Part shown: positions 17,939 to 26,859 of the stretch, piece by piece | Layout: each line of letters opens with the position of its first letter | Position numbering within the stretch: position 1 is the first letter of the stretch | NCBI GenBank assembly: GCA_947166355.1 | Contig: CAMVDX010000001.1 | Span: 186,001-250,000, forward strand | Reading direction: 5' to 3' | Source: an uncultured Treponema sp. | Lineage (GTDB): Bacteria; Spirochaetota; Spirochaetia; Treponematales; Treponemataceae | DNA length: 64,000 bases | Translations under genes and position numbers: made by a program | The notes under the pieces: model-generated | Told to the model about the DNA's origin: nothing | Database searches by the model: none | Seen by the model: only the letters and a program-made list of their open reading frames with translations

Positions 17939-19071
17939 TGAAAAAACTGATTCTTTGCGGAGTACTAGCCTGCCTTCTTTCCTCTGTTTTCGCATTAGCG
18001 TGGGGTGGTGTAGTTGATAATAACACAGGCCTCAGTGAAAATAATGATTTTTCTGCGCTTTCTTTATCTCAGTCAAACGGCCTTCATCTTTATTTAAATG
18101 CTCCTTTTAACGAAGACGGAACTCTTAAGTTTGTTGCAGAGGGAGTTGTTAAATATTCATTAAATAATAATTTTAAGACAAATGATTCAACTTTCAAAAT
18201 TATTGCAGATTGCGATCTGTTAAAATTTTCCGGAAAGTGGACTACAGGAAACGGTTCTGTCGCGCTGGATTTAGGACGCTTTACAATGGCAGATTTTTCC
18301 GGTTCAGTTTTTACTCAGAAGGCAGACGGACTTTATTTTTCATATAATTCACAGTCAGTAAAGCTTGGCCTTTATGGTGGTTATACAGGTCTTCAGAACA
18401 GACTGAGTGTTTCTATGGCCGATAATGATTTTGATAAAGATGATAATGTTTACAAATTGTGTGTAGCTTATATTCCTTTGATGGCAGACATTTCTTATAA
18501 GAGTCTTTTCGAAACAAATACAATCGGTATTCAGGGAGAATATTTTATTCCGCTTTCAGATAAATATACACAGAAGCTTTATGGAACTCTTCTTTTGAGT
18601 GGACCTTTAGGCCTTATTGGTTCTTATACTTTGAAGGGAACTTTTGGTCTTAATAAAATGGAATATCCTATGCTCGATGCCGGAGCAGATTTGAGCTTCT
18701 ATCTTGGGACTTCTGCAATTGTTTCTATGGGCGGAGAGTTTATTTCATTTGAGTCTGATGGTCTTAAACAGTTTATTACTGTTACTAGTCGTTCTGTTTC
18801 ACGCGATCCTCTTTTTGAGGGAGGAATTGTTCCTAGACTTTCATTGATTTTTGCAAAAGATAAGATTTATGCTTCTTTTGGCGGTAAGGCTTTGCTTGCC
18901 ATGTCTAAAGATGAAAATAAATTTCACGGTATAGATGCTTCTGCCGGGCTTTTATACAATTTGTTCAGTGATTTACAGATAGGCTGTGATTTTGGTGCAT
19001 ACATTGGCTTTGGCGATTTTAAGGATTTCAGTAATTATTCGGCTGCATTAAAACTTACTTTAGCTTTCTAA
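17938..19071 (+). CDS. Predicted outer-membrane beta-barrel protein
   Basis: Protein of 377 residues with a signal peptide ending near FALAWG. The mature part alternates polar and hydrophobic residues in short strands with Gly/Asn turns (GLYGGYTGLQNRLSVSM, LQIGCDFGAYIGFGDF) and ends in a strand finishing with Phe (ALKLTLAF). That C-terminal pattern is expected of a BAM substrate. I do not recognise the family. It starts inside the stop of the upstream gene and is 16 bp from the FecR gene. Confidence 0.7.
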   Translation: MKKLILCGVLACLLSSVFALAWGGVVDNNTGLSENNDFSALSLSQSNGLHLYLNAPFNEDGTLKFVAEGVVKYSLNNNFKTNDSTFKIIADCDLLKFSGKWTTGNGSVALDLGRFTMADFSGSVFTQKADGLYFSYNSQSVKLGLYGGYTGLQNRLSVSMADNDFDKDDNVYKLCVAYIPLMADISYKSLFETNTIGIQGEYFIPLSDKYTQKLYGTLLLSGPLGLIGSYTLKGTFGLNKMEYPMLDAGADLSFYLGTSAIVSMGGEFISFESDGLKQFITVTSRSVSRDPLFEGGIVPRLSLIFAKDKIYASFGGKALLAMSKDENKFHGIDASAGLLYNLFSDLQIGCDFGAYIGFGDFKDFSNYSAALKLTLAF

Positions 19072-19087
19072 ATACGGAGGAAGACAT

Positions 19088-20236
19088 ATGAGAAAAATCA
19101 GAACTTTATTGTTGGCGGCTTTTTTTGTTGCCCTTAGTACAAGTGTTTTTGCAGAAGAAGCTGTTGTTACTTTTGTAAGCGGAAAGGTTGAAGTTCAGCG
19201 TAACGGAAAGTGGGTTGCTCTTCAGAAAGGTGATAGTGTAAAAAAATCAGAAACAATCAGTACCGGCTTTCAGTCTGAAGTAAAGCTAAAGGTAATGGAT
19301 TCTGTTATGTACCTTGGACCTGTAACACGAGTCACTTTGGAAGAGCTTTCTTCTAATGGTAAACAGGATAATGTAAATGTATATTTGAAAACCGGAACTG
19401 CCCGTTCTCAGGTAAATCATACAGATAATAAGCGTGTAAACTATCAGGTTCATACGGCGGTAGCGGTTGCGTCTTGCCGTGGTACAGACTGGACAATGGA
19501 TGATTCGAATAACGTTTTCTGTCTTGATGGAACTGTTGCGGTTTCTTCCTATGATATTGAAAATCCTCCTGAAATGGATTTAGGAGATGAGGATGAAGAT
19601 GAAGACGAGGAAGAAGAGGATGTTGATGAAGCTGATGCCGAAAGTCAGGACGGAGAAGCTGGCGAAGAAAATGTAAGTGAAGAATCCGGCGAAAGTGACG
19701 ACAAGGAAGCTGATAAGTCTTCTGGAGATGTAAAGGAAGATTCGGGTAAATCTGCAGGTGAAGGCAATAAAGATTCAGGAACTGAAAAATCTGGTGATGC
19801 AGGTTCTGCCGGTGAAGCAGCCAGCGGTTCTAATGGGGAATCTGAAAAATCAAATTCTAATTCAAATAAAAATTCCAACTCAAACAGAAATTCAAACGAC
19901 AACAAGAATCAAAATAACAATAAATCTAGCAAAAAGAGAGACACTCCGACTTCAAAGGAGGGAGTTCTTGTAAAGGCTAATCAGGGTGTAAAGGTTAATA
20001 ATTCAAGCGAAGTTTCTGCGCCTGTAAATAATGTCGAAAAGAAAGCAAGTGAAATTACTTCTGCCGTAAGTACTCAGTCAGACAAAGAGGCTGTTGCTAC
20101 AACGTCAGCTCCAAAGTCTTCTGCTGAGGCAAAGGAGACTTCGTCTGATACTAATCCTGCACAAAGTGATGCTGCAAAACGGGAAGAGTTGAAGAAGACC
20201 GGTTCGGTTGAAATAGAAATGAAATTACCGGAATGA
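19088..20236 (+). CDS. FecR-domain exported protein with long low-complexity tail
   Basis: Protein of 382 residues. A signal peptide (ending VFAEEA) is followed by a FecR domain over roughly residues 25-160: VVTFVSGKVEVQRNGKWVA, GDSVKKSETISTGFQSEV, then ACRGTDWTM-type and DGTVAVSS segments. The second half is disordered: an Asp/Glu block (near 165-180), a Ser/Gly/Glu/Lys region, an Asn/Ser/Lys block (near 255-285) and an Ala/Ser/Thr tail. FecR domains without a transmembrane anti-sigma part are common in spirochetes as periplasmic or surface proteins. GGAGG precedes the start. It is the last gene of the envelope set. Confidence 0.8.
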   Translation: MRKIRTLLLAAFFVALSTSVFAEEAVVTFVSGKVEVQRNGKWVALQKGDSVKKSETISTGFQSEVKLKVMDSVMYLGPVTRVTLEELSSNGKQDNVNVYLKTGTARSQVNHTDNKRVNYQVHTAVAVASCRGTDWTMDDSNNVFCLDGTVAVSSYDIENPPEMDLGDEDEDEDEEEEDVDEADAESQDGEAGEENVSEESGESDDKEADKSSGDVKEDSGKSAGEGNKDSGTEKSGDAGSAGEAASGSNGESEKSNSNSNKNSNSNRNSNDNKNQNNNKSSKKRDTPTSKEGVLVKANQGVKVNNSSEVSAPVNNVEKKASEITSAVSTQSDKEAVATTSAPKSSAEAKETSSDTNPAQSDAAKREELKKTGSVEIEMKLPE

Positions 20237-20247
20237 TTGCAAAATAA

Positions 20248-22371
20248 TTGAGCGTAATTACAGTAAAAAATTTAAGTTTTAAGTATCCGCAGAGTAATAA
20301 GGCGGCCCTTTTTGATGTTTCCTTTGGCATTGAAAAGGGCTCTTATGTTGCCGTGGTCGGCAATAATGGTTGTGGCAAAAGTACTCTCGTTCGTCTGCTG
20401 TGCGGGCTTGAAGTACCAGAGTCTGGTACAATCCAAATTGAAGAAAATAATAAAATAGGTATAGTTTTTCAGTCTCCTAAAGACCAGCTTGTGAGTAGTA
20501 TTGTTTCACGAGATACTGCTTTTGGGCCTCAGAATCTTGGGCTTTCGGCGGGTGAGGTTGAACTTAGGGTAATTGAATCTCTGAATATAGTTGATATGCT
20601 GGATCGGGCGGAATCTTCGACTTCGGCATTATCGCTGGGGCAGACGCAAAAGATTGCGCTTAGCGGTGTAATTGCGCTGCGACCGGAAATATTAATTCTG
20701 GACGAGGCTGTTTCTATGCTTGATCCGGTTTCGCGTACTGAGATTCTGGATTTTGTTCGTTACTGGCATAAATGCGGGAATACGATAATTCAGGTTACAC
20801 ATGATGCTGAAACTCTTGAAGATGCGGATACTGTTCTTGGACTGGAAGATGGTCGCGTAACATTTTATGGGACAAAACGTGCTTTTTTAGAAAATGAAAA
20901 ATTTGTAAAGAGATTAAATGGTGAGCCGCTTGAGAAAAATAAAAGAATTAGAGCGGATGATGAGGTTGTGTTAAGCCTGCGGAATGTTTCATATACACAT
21001 GAAAAAGCTGAGCATAACGGCCATGGAATTTTTGATATTAATCTTGATTTTTATAAAGGAACGATAACGGCTCTTACAGGGGCGTCGGGAGCTGGTAAGT
21101 CAACCTTTCTCGAAGTTTGTGCGGGCTTGCTGGTTCCTGCCGCTGGCGAGATAAGGGCTGTAAGTCGTCCAGCCCTTGCACAGCAGAACGCTCAGGCTGC
21201 TTTGTTTGAATCTTTTGCTGCTGATGATGTTGCATTTGGTGCGCGTAATTGTGGTGTAAGTGGAAAGGCTCTTGTAGAAACTGTTCGCAATGCCATGAAT
21301 ATGGTTGCGCTCCCTTTTGAAGAATTTGGAGAACGCCGTACATTTGAACTTTCGGGCGGTGAACAGAGGCGTCTGAGTATTGCGGGAATTATTGCTGTTG
21401 GCGGAGACATAATTATGTTTGATGAGCCTACTGCCGGTCTCGACAGTAATGCCCGTTTTGAAGTTATGAACTTAATGCGCCGTCTTGCGGCAGAAGGCAA
21501 AACTGTTATTTTTAGTACTCACAAGCGCGATGAGGCTGATTTTGCAGATCGTGAAATTGTAATAAAAGATGGGCACGTTGCAGGTGATACTTTTTCCGAA
21601 AAAAAACTTGAGGCTTGTGAATTAAAGGTTTATGAGCCTGCTTCAGCGGCAGGGCTTATTGGGGGCTTAAAAAATATTTCTCTGGGATTATCGCGTTCGC
21701 GCTTTCAAAAAAAACAGTCTGCAAAAAAACTCTCGCCCGCGCTCCGAATTCTTCTGTTTTTGGCTCTGTTTATTTTTTCACTTGCTGCACGGCCTCTCTG
21801 GCTTTGTGGTGCTGCACTTATTGTTGCCATAATCTACTGTGTTTTCTGCGGTTTTTCATTGCGCCGCTTGTTTATTACAAGCTTAAAAATTCTGCCCTTT
21901 CTTTTGATTTTCAGTATTTTTCAGATGATTTTCCATCCGGCGCTTCCTGATGAAATTCGTTTTACAAATTGGAAATGGTTTATGGTAACGCCGTCAAAAC
22001 TGCTTTTCTGTTTAGCAACAATTCTACGAACAGATGCTTCTCTTGGTTGTATCTCCGGATTTTTCATTTCTACTCCGGAATATGATTTGATGGATGGTCT
22101 CAATGTTTTATTGACTCCGCTTAAAATCATACATGTTCCTGTTCGCTACTTTATTCTGATAATTGAAATTATCTTCAGATTCATACCGCTTCTTGTGGAC
22201 GAAGCCATTTCTATTTTAAAGACACAGATAATCCGCGGAGGTCTCGGCACTGTAAAAGGTAAACTCGCAAAAATCCGTGCAGTAATTCCGCTGATTGTTC
22301 CTCTCATAATTCAATCTATAAAACGTTCTGAGGCTCTGGCGGATGCAATAACAATGAGGTGTTTTAAATGA
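20248..22371 (+). CDS. Fused ECF transporter energising module (EcfA-EcfA-EcfT)
   Basis: One polypeptide of 707 residues carries all three parts that are usually separate. ABC domain 1: Walker A GNNGCGKST at 38-46, signature LSLGQ near 128, LILDEA near 149. ABC domain 2: Walker A GASGAGKST at 278-286, signature LSGGEQ near 368, MFDEPTAGLD near 390. From about 500 to the end is a membrane EcfT domain with several helices and a cytoplasmic coupling segment (KTQIIRGG, EALADAITMRCF). It would power vitamin or metal uptake through a substrate-binding S component, none of which is adjacent. The start is TTG at 20248. It overlaps the Nudix gene by 4 bp. Confidence 0.88.
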   Translation: MSVITVKNLSFKYPQSNKAALFDVSFGIEKGSYVAVVGNNGCGKSTLVRLLCGLEVPESGTIQIEENNKIGIVFQSPKDQLVSSIVSRDTAFGPQNLGLSAGEVELRVIESLNIVDMLDRAESSTSALSLGQTQKIALSGVIALRPEILILDEAVSMLDPVSRTEILDFVRYWHKCGNTIIQVTHDAETLEDADTVLGLEDGRVTFYGTKRAFLENEKFVKRLNGEPLEKNKRIRADDEVVLSLRNVSYTHEKAEHNGHGIFDINLDFYKGTITALTGASGAGKSTFLEVCAGLLVPAAGEIRAVSRPALAQQNAQAALFESFAADDVAFGARNCGVSGKALVETVRNAMNMVALPFEEFGERRTFELSGGEQRRLSIAGIIAVGGDIIMFDEPTAGLDSNARFEVMNLMRRLAAEGKTVIFSTHKRDEADFADREIVIKDGHVAGDTFSEKKLEACELKVYEPASAAGLIGGLKNISLGLSRSRFQKKQSAKKLSPALRILLFLALFIFSLAARPLWLCGAALIVAIIYCVFCGFSLRRLFITSLKILPFLLIFSIFQMIFHPALPDEIRFTNWKWFMVTPSKLLFCLATILRTDASLGCISGFFISTPEYDLMDGLNVLLTPLKIIHVPVRYFILIIEIIFRFIPLLVDEAISILKTQIIRGGLGTVKGKLAKIRAVIPLIVPLIIQSIKRSEALADAITMRCFK

Positions 22372-22931
22372 CAAAAATTAATGGATTAAAAAATGATTTT
22401 AAGTTGTGCCCTATGTGTGGCAGTACACGTATAGAAAATCATGAAAACAGAAAATGGATGTGTCCGGAATGTGGCTTTGATCTTTACAATAATGTAGCGA
22501 CCGCCGTGGGCATAATAATATGCGACAAGTACAACAATGTACTGTTTGAAGTTCGCGCAAAAGATCCGCGAAAAGGTTATTATGCAGTGCCCGGTGGTTT
22601 TGTTGATTTTGGAGAAACTCTGGAAGAGGCTGCTGCTCGTGAATGTCGTGAAGAAATTGGAGTTACAGTTGATGGTGTTAAATTTCTTTGCAGTGCACCA
22701 AATACTTATGAATATAAAAACATTGAATATAAAACCTGTGATGTTTTTTTTACAGCGGAACTTCCGCCTCAGTTTGATACGATAGATGATTTTATAAAAA
22801 AACTTACCCCGGAGCCTGGAGAAGTTCAGAGTTTTGCTTCATTTCGTGTAGAGACGCTGGAAGATATTGAAAAAATTCCACTTGCTTTTGAAAGTGCCCG
22901 TATAACGCTTAAAAAATTTCTGGAGAAATAA
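22368..22931 (+). CDS. Nudix hydrolase with N-terminal zinc ribbon
   Basis: Protein of 187 residues. A zinc ribbon (CPMCG...CPECG, residues 15-36) precedes a Nudix domain. The Nudix box reads GGFVDFGETLEEAAARECREEIG, matching GX5EX7REUXEEXGU. NudC-like pyrophosphatases with such a ribbon cut NADH or nucleotide diphosphate derivatives; this one is shorter than NudC, so the substrate is open. The ATG overlaps the ECF gene stop, and the next gene starts 3 bp after this one, so the three are one transcript. Confidence 0.88.
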   Translation: MTKINGLKNDFKLCPMCGSTRIENHENRKWMCPECGFDLYNNVATAVGIIICDKYNNVLFEVRAKDPRKGYYAVPGGFVDFGETLEEAAARECREEIGVTVDGVKFLCSAPNTYEYKNIEYKTCDVFFTAELPPQFDTIDDFIKKLTPEPGEVQSFASFRVETLEDIEKIPLAFESARITLKKFLEK

Positions 22932-22933
22932 AA

Positions 22934-23428
22934 ATGAGTCTTAAAACAATTCTTTTCGCAATAATTCCATTCTGTCTTATGATAATCATAAGTGTAGGTA
23001 TGCCTTTTTACAGAATGAGTGTTATGAATAAGGCTGGTAACAAAGTGCTTGCGCTGGCAAAAAAGAATCCTTTTTCATCATATTTTACAACTGGAATTGC
23101 CTTTATTCTGCTGCTGTTGTCTGTAAAATTTGATTTTGGCCGCCTCAATTTTGTGATTCCACTGTGCGGAGTTTTAGGAATTTTTATTGCTACCCGCGAA
23201 AGTGCTTTTTATCCGGTGAACGGTATTTATGAAAATATTATGATAGTAGGCTCAGATATCTTATGGTATAGAGATATAGATAAAATTCTAACGGAGGAAG
23301 AATCAAATCACCCTGACTACATAATCATGATAAAACCTAAGAAGGGGCGCAACCGGCAGTTTATCTTCGACAATGCTAACGAAGTTCTTGAGGTTTTAAA
23401 GATTTTAAAAGAAAAGGTTTCGGAGTAG
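22934..23428 (+). CDS. Membrane protein of unknown function
   Basis: Protein of 164 residues with about three hydrophobic helices (residues 5-25, 50-65 and 70-85), then a soluble C-terminal domain with a charged end. Family not recognised. The C-terminal half (YENIMIVGSDILWYRDIDKI, then IMIKPKKGRNRQFIF) resembles membrane proteins with a PH-like tail, but this is weak. It is the last gene of the ECF-Nudix transcript. A gap of about 100 bp and a tRNA promoter follow. Confidence 0.6.
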   Translation: MSLKTILFAIIPFCLMIIISVGMPFYRMSVMNKAGNKVLALAKKNPFSSYFTTGIAFILLLLSVKFDFGRLNFVIPLCGVLGIFIATRESAFYPVNGIYENIMIVGSDILWYRDIDKILTEEESNHPDYIIMIKPKKGRNRQFIFDNANEVLEVLKILKEKVSE

Positions 23429-23490
23429 AAAAAATCAACACTCTGCGACTGGAAGCCCTTCAATCTTTTCAGATTATCCCATCTGCTGTA

Positions 23491-23519
23491 TTGACAAACA
23501 TTATTTCTTTCTATATATT
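23491..23519 (+). promoter_or_regulatory. Promoter of tRNA-Cys
   Basis: TTGACA (23491-23496) and TATATT (23514-23519) with a 17-bp spacer, 16 bp before the mature tRNA 5' end. Confidence 0.85.
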
Positions 23520-23535
23520 AAACATACATTTTTTT

Positions 23536-23607
23536 GGTGTGGTACCCAAGCGGTAAGGGATCGGTCTGCAAAACCGTCATTGGTAGGTTCGACTCCTATC
23601 CACACCT
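23536..23607 (+). tRNA. tRNA-Cys (GCA)
   Basis: Full cloverleaf: acceptor GGTGTGG paired with CCACACC, discriminator T, anticodon arm with loop CTGCAAA (anticodon GCA), and T loop TTCGACT. No CCA is encoded. It stands alone between its own promoter and terminator. Confidence 0.95.
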
Positions 23608-23613
23608 CCTCCT

Positions 23614-23645
23614 AAAAGAACTTCCTTGTGAAGTTCTTTTTTTTT
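23614..23645 (+). terminator. Intrinsic terminator of tRNA-Cys
   Basis: Perfect stem AAAAGAACTTC / GAAGTTCTTTT around CTTGT, followed by a run of T. Confidence 0.9.
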
Positions 23646-23724
23646 GACATATCTAACATCTGGCCGGCAGAAATGTTCTGAAGTGTCTGGTCTACACGGA
23701 TGTTTTCAGAAGATTTCAGACTGA

Positions 23725-23753
23725 TTGAAAGAAAAGCAAAAATATAATATTAT
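23725..23753 (+). promoter_or_regulatory. Promoter of the riboswitch-symporter transcript
   Basis: TTGAAA (23725-23730) and TATTAT (23748-23753) with a 17-bp spacer, about 40 bp before the glycine aptamer. Confidence 0.65.
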
Positions 23754-23794
23754 ATTATATGTCGGTGCAGCAACGTGTTTTGTCTGCATTGATT

Positions 23795-23975
23795 CTCTGG
23801 AGAGTTCCTGCATTCCCGCAGGACGCCGAAGGGTTAGGAAAACAGTGTGCATGTTTTTTGCAACAGGGTTCTGATATCTCAGGCACCAAGGACGGAGTCA
23901 TTTATAGACCTTCTGTTTACTCTTTGGAGAGCAGGTTTTGCAAGATGAATTGCGGAATCTGCTCTTAATTTTTTT
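23795..23975 (+). ncRNA. Glycine riboswitch with terminator platform
   Basis: Carries the conserved glycine-aptamer blocks in order: GGAGAG (23799), CGCCGAAGGG (23824), then CTCAGGCACCAAGGACGGAG (23878-23897). A second partial CTTTGGAGAG (23922-23931) looks like a ghost partner of a singlet aptamer. It overlaps the 5' arm of a hairpin, GAGCAG (23929-23934) pairing with CTGCTC (23959-23964), which is followed by TTAATTTTTTT. Glycine binding could hold the GGAGAG arm and prevent termination (an ON switch); that direction is inferred. It controls the symporter starting at 23990. Confidence 0.88.
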
Positions 23976-23989
23976 AAAGGATAAACATC

Positions 23990-25405
23990 ATGTTTCAACA
24001 AATCCTTGATTCTATTGACGACGTTGTATGGGGAATCCCTACAATCGCTCTGATTCTGGTAACTGGTATCGTGATGACTATTGCTACACGCGGTATTCAG
24101 TTTACAAAGCTTGGACGTGCTTTTAAGAGCATTTTTAAAGAAAACGAAGGTAAGGGTGAGCTTTCGGGCTTCTCTGCTCTTTGTACAGCCCTTTCTGCAA
24201 CAATCGGTACTGGTAACATTGTAGGTGTTGCTACTGCTATTCTTGCCGGTGGTCCTGGTGCTCTCTTCTGGATGTGGGTTGCAGCTTTGCTTGGAACTGC
24301 TACAAAGTATGCTGAATGTATGCTTTCCATTAAATACCGTGAAGTAAAAGAAGATGGTCACGTTCTTGGTGGACCTTTCTATGTAATTGAAAAAGGTATG
24401 GGAAAGAACTGGAAATGGCTTGCAATTTTGTTTGCTATTTTTGGAACTCTCGTTGGTCTTCTTGGAATCGGAACCTTTACTCAGGTAAGCGGTATCTGTA
24501 CTGCAATTCAGAATGCCTTTGACCCTGATATGGCTTCTACTGTTACTATTATTGGTAATGAATATTCAATTGCAACTGTAATTGGTGGTGCAATCATTAC
24601 AATCTGTACTGCACTTGTTGTAATTGGTGGTCTTAAGAGAATTTCTAAGGTTGCAGAAAAAGTTGTTCCTGTAATGGCTGTTGTTTATGTATTCCTTGGT
24701 GTTTCTGTAATCATCATGAATGCTACTGCAGTTCCTCACGCTTTCGCTTTGATTTTCAAGGGTGCCTTTGGCGTTGATACTGGTGTTAAGGCTATTGCTG
24801 GTGCTGCTGCCGGAACTATCATTCGATTGGCTATGCAGAAGGGAATTGCCCGCGGTATCTTCTCTAACGAGGCTGGTCTTGGTTCTGCTCCTATTGCTGC
24901 CGCTGCCGTTCAGACAGACGAGCCTGTAGAGCAGGGACTTGTAAACATGACTGGTACTGTAATTGATACTCTTATCATCTGTACTATGACGGGTCTTTCT
25001 ATTGTACTTGCTGGTGGTGATGTATGGAACAGCGGAGCTGAAGGTTCTGCTCTTACAGCAAAAGCTTTCTCTGCTATTCTTGGTGGTGACGGAATTTCAG
25101 TTCAGTTCCTTTTGATGGCTTGTCTTGTATTCTTTGCATTCACAACAATTCTTGGCTGGGACTACTACTCAGAAAAGTGTCTTGAATATTTGACAAACGG
25201 AAATATGACTGTAGTTAAGGTTTACCGCTGGCTTTATATTATTGCTGTTGCTATTGGACCTTACATGACTCTGAAGCAGGTTTGGACTATCGCCGATATT
25301 ACAAACGGTTTGATGGCTATTCCAAACTGTATTTCTTTGCTTGTTCTTAGCGGTATTGTTGCTAAGGAAACAAAGGCTTATTTCGATAAATATCCTAGCC
25401 TATAA
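23990..25405 (+). CDS. Sodium:alanine/glycine symporter (AGCS family)
   Basis: Inner-membrane amino-acid importer of 471 residues with about eleven hydrophobic helices, coupling glycine or alanine entry to Na+. AGCS hallmarks: SALCTALSATIGTGNIVGVATAI near residues 60-82, GGPGALFWMWVAALLGTATKYAECMLSIKYRE near 86-117, and RGIFSNEAGLGSAPIAAAA near 287-305. The glycine riboswitch in its leader argues that glycine is a main substrate. A hairpin terminator follows at 25421. Confidence 0.95.
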   Translation: MFQQILDSIDDVVWGIPTIALILVTGIVMTIATRGIQFTKLGRAFKSIFKENEGKGELSGFSALCTALSATIGTGNIVGVATAILAGGPGALFWMWVAALLGTATKYAECMLSIKYREVKEDGHVLGGPFYVIEKGMGKNWKWLAILFAIFGTLVGLLGIGTFTQVSGICTAIQNAFDPDMASTVTIIGNEYSIATVIGGAIITICTALVVIGGLKRISKVAEKVVPVMAVVYVFLGVSVIIMNATAVPHAFALIFKGAFGVDTGVKAIAGAAAGTIIRLAMQKGIARGIFSNEAGLGSAPIAAAAVQTDEPVEQGLVNMTGTVIDTLIICTMTGLSIVLAGGDVWNSGAEGSALTAKAFSAILGGDGISVQFLLMACLVFFAFTTILGWDYYSEKCLEYLTNGNMTVVKVYRWLYIIAVAIGPYMTLKQVWTIADITNGLMAIPNCISLLVLSGIVAKETKAYFDKYPSL

Positions 25406-25420
25406 TCGAAGAACCGTTAA

Positions 25421-25444
25421 AAAACGACTCGAAAGAGTCGTTTT
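25421..25444 (+). terminator. Hairpin terminator after the symporter gene
   Basis: Stem AAAACGACTC / GAGTCGTTTT closed by GAAA, 15 bp after the stop codon. Confidence 0.75.
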
Positions 25445-25490
25445 AGGTTCATCGAAAGAACGGCTCAGAGGCAAGCTGTGCTTGCCGACT
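25442..25490. repeat. Short dispersed repeat TTTAGGTTC...GCCGACT
   Basis: TTTAGGTTCATCGAAAGAAC through CGGCTCAGAGGCAAG...GCCGACT is closely related to 48764-48812 (TTTAGGTTCCTTGAAAGAAC ... GAGCCGACT). GGCAAGC/GCTTGCC forms a small hairpin. Both copies lie just after a stop codon. The rest of the gap to prs holds the prs leader (AAAGAGG ribosome site). Confidence 0.65.
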
Positions 25491-25586
25491 CGCTAAGATT
25501 ACCCGATGGATAAAAAAATCCTACTTCCTAAAAATCATCAAATCTGATATATTTTAATCATCCCACTATATTAAAAGAGGTCAAAT

Positions 25587-26825
25587 ATGCCTTATACAGA
25601 ACCAACAAGTCTAGCGATTGTTGCGTGTCCTGGTGGCGAAGCTTTCGCCAATGAAGTCATAACGCACCTTAAACACATGTACAAACACCGCTTCACCTTG
25701 AAGAACGATGTATTGTCTAAGCGTTATGAGCTGAGTAAAGAAGAGCTTGTGAACAGAATCAATCTGCAGAACGATTTGCAGACGTCTGATCTGTGCATAA
25801 GAGGTGCTACGGATAAGTATAGACCGCCGGTGTTCAAGGTAAATGCCCGTTTTACTTATTTTGCCAATGGTGAGGTGAAAACTGAGTTGTTGGATACAGT
25901 CCGCGGAAAGGATGTTTTTATTTTCCAGGATGTTGAAAACCACGAAGTCCTTTCTCTCAACGGTGGTGCTAACAAGGTAAAGATGACTGTAAATGATCAC
26001 CTTGTTTCGCTGCTTGTAACAATTGATGCGGTTCGCATTGCGGGGGCTGAAAAAATCACTCTGGTTGTTCCGGCTTACCCTTATGCAAGACAGCATAAAC
26101 GTAAAGGTCGCGAGGGACTTACTGCAAGCCTTCTCGGACACATTTATGAAATGCAGGGTGTTGACCGAATTATTACTCTCGACCTTCACTCACGAGAAAT
26201 CGTTAATGCATTCTCTACCTGTAATCTTGATAATCTTCATGCCAGCTATCAGATTATCCGCGAGCTTTCTAAGATTGTGGATTTGACCGGAAAAACAGAA
26301 GATCTTGTTATTGTTTCTCCTGATACTGGTGCTATTGATAGAAATAAATTTTATGCCAGCGGTCTCAAGCTGCCGCTCGCTATGATTTACAAGGAGCGTG
26401 ATTACTCAATCGTAACTCAGGATGCTCATTCAACAAACATTAAGTCTGTTAAGCTCCTCGGTGATGTAAAGGGTAAGGTTGCCTTCCTTGCTGATGATAT
26501 GCTTGGAACCGGTGGAACTCTGCTTAAAGCTATGGAGTTCCTTAAAGGTCAGGGTGCTACAAAGGTTATTTGTGCAATTTCCCTTCCTTTCTTTACCGGC
26601 GACGCTATCAAGAATTTTGATGAAGCTTATGAAAAAGGCTTGTTCTACCGCATTATTGGTACTAACGCTGTTTACCACGAAGAGCTTTTGAAGCGCGAAT
26701 GGTACATCAGCACTGATGTAAGCGGCCTTTTTGCAAACGTAATTACCCGCATTCATTACAACCAGTCGCTCAGCGAACTGCTCGATAATAGAAATATTAT
26801 TGAGAAGGTTGTAAAGCACGAGTAA
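25587..26825 (+). CDS. prs: Ribose-phosphate pyrophosphokinase, long form
   Basis: Makes PRPP from ribose-5-phosphate and ATP for nucleotide, His and Trp synthesis. It is 412 residues against about 315 in classical Prs; the extra is at the N-terminus and in an insertion before VSLLVTIDAVR. Recognisable parts: ANGEVKTELLDTVRGKDVFIFQD, LVVPAYPYARQHKRKGRE with the catalytic Lys/Arg loop, TLDLHSREIVNAF, IVSPDTGAIDRNKFYA, and the PRPP loop VAFLADDMLGTGGTLL. Monocistronic: the gap downstream is filled with repeats. Confidence 0.9.
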   Translation: MPYTEPTSLAIVACPGGEAFANEVITHLKHMYKHRFTLKNDVLSKRYELSKEELVNRINLQNDLQTSDLCIRGATDKYRPPVFKVNARFTYFANGEVKTELLDTVRGKDVFIFQDVENHEVLSLNGGANKVKMTVNDHLVSLLVTIDAVRIAGAEKITLVVPAYPYARQHKRKGREGLTASLLGHIYEMQGVDRIITLDLHSREIVNAFSTCNLDNLHASYQIIRELSKIVDLTGKTEDLVIVSPDTGAIDRNKFYASGLKLPLAMIYKERDYSIVTQDAHSTNIKSVKLLGDVKGKVAFLADDMLGTGGTLLKAMEFLKGQGATKVICAISLPFFTGDAIKNFDEAYEKGLFYRIIGTNAVYHEELLKREWYISTDVSGLFANVITRIHYNQSLSELLDNRNIIEKVVKHE

Positions 26826-26859
26826 CATATTGTTGGGGCAAGCCCTGTGATGTTTGCGC

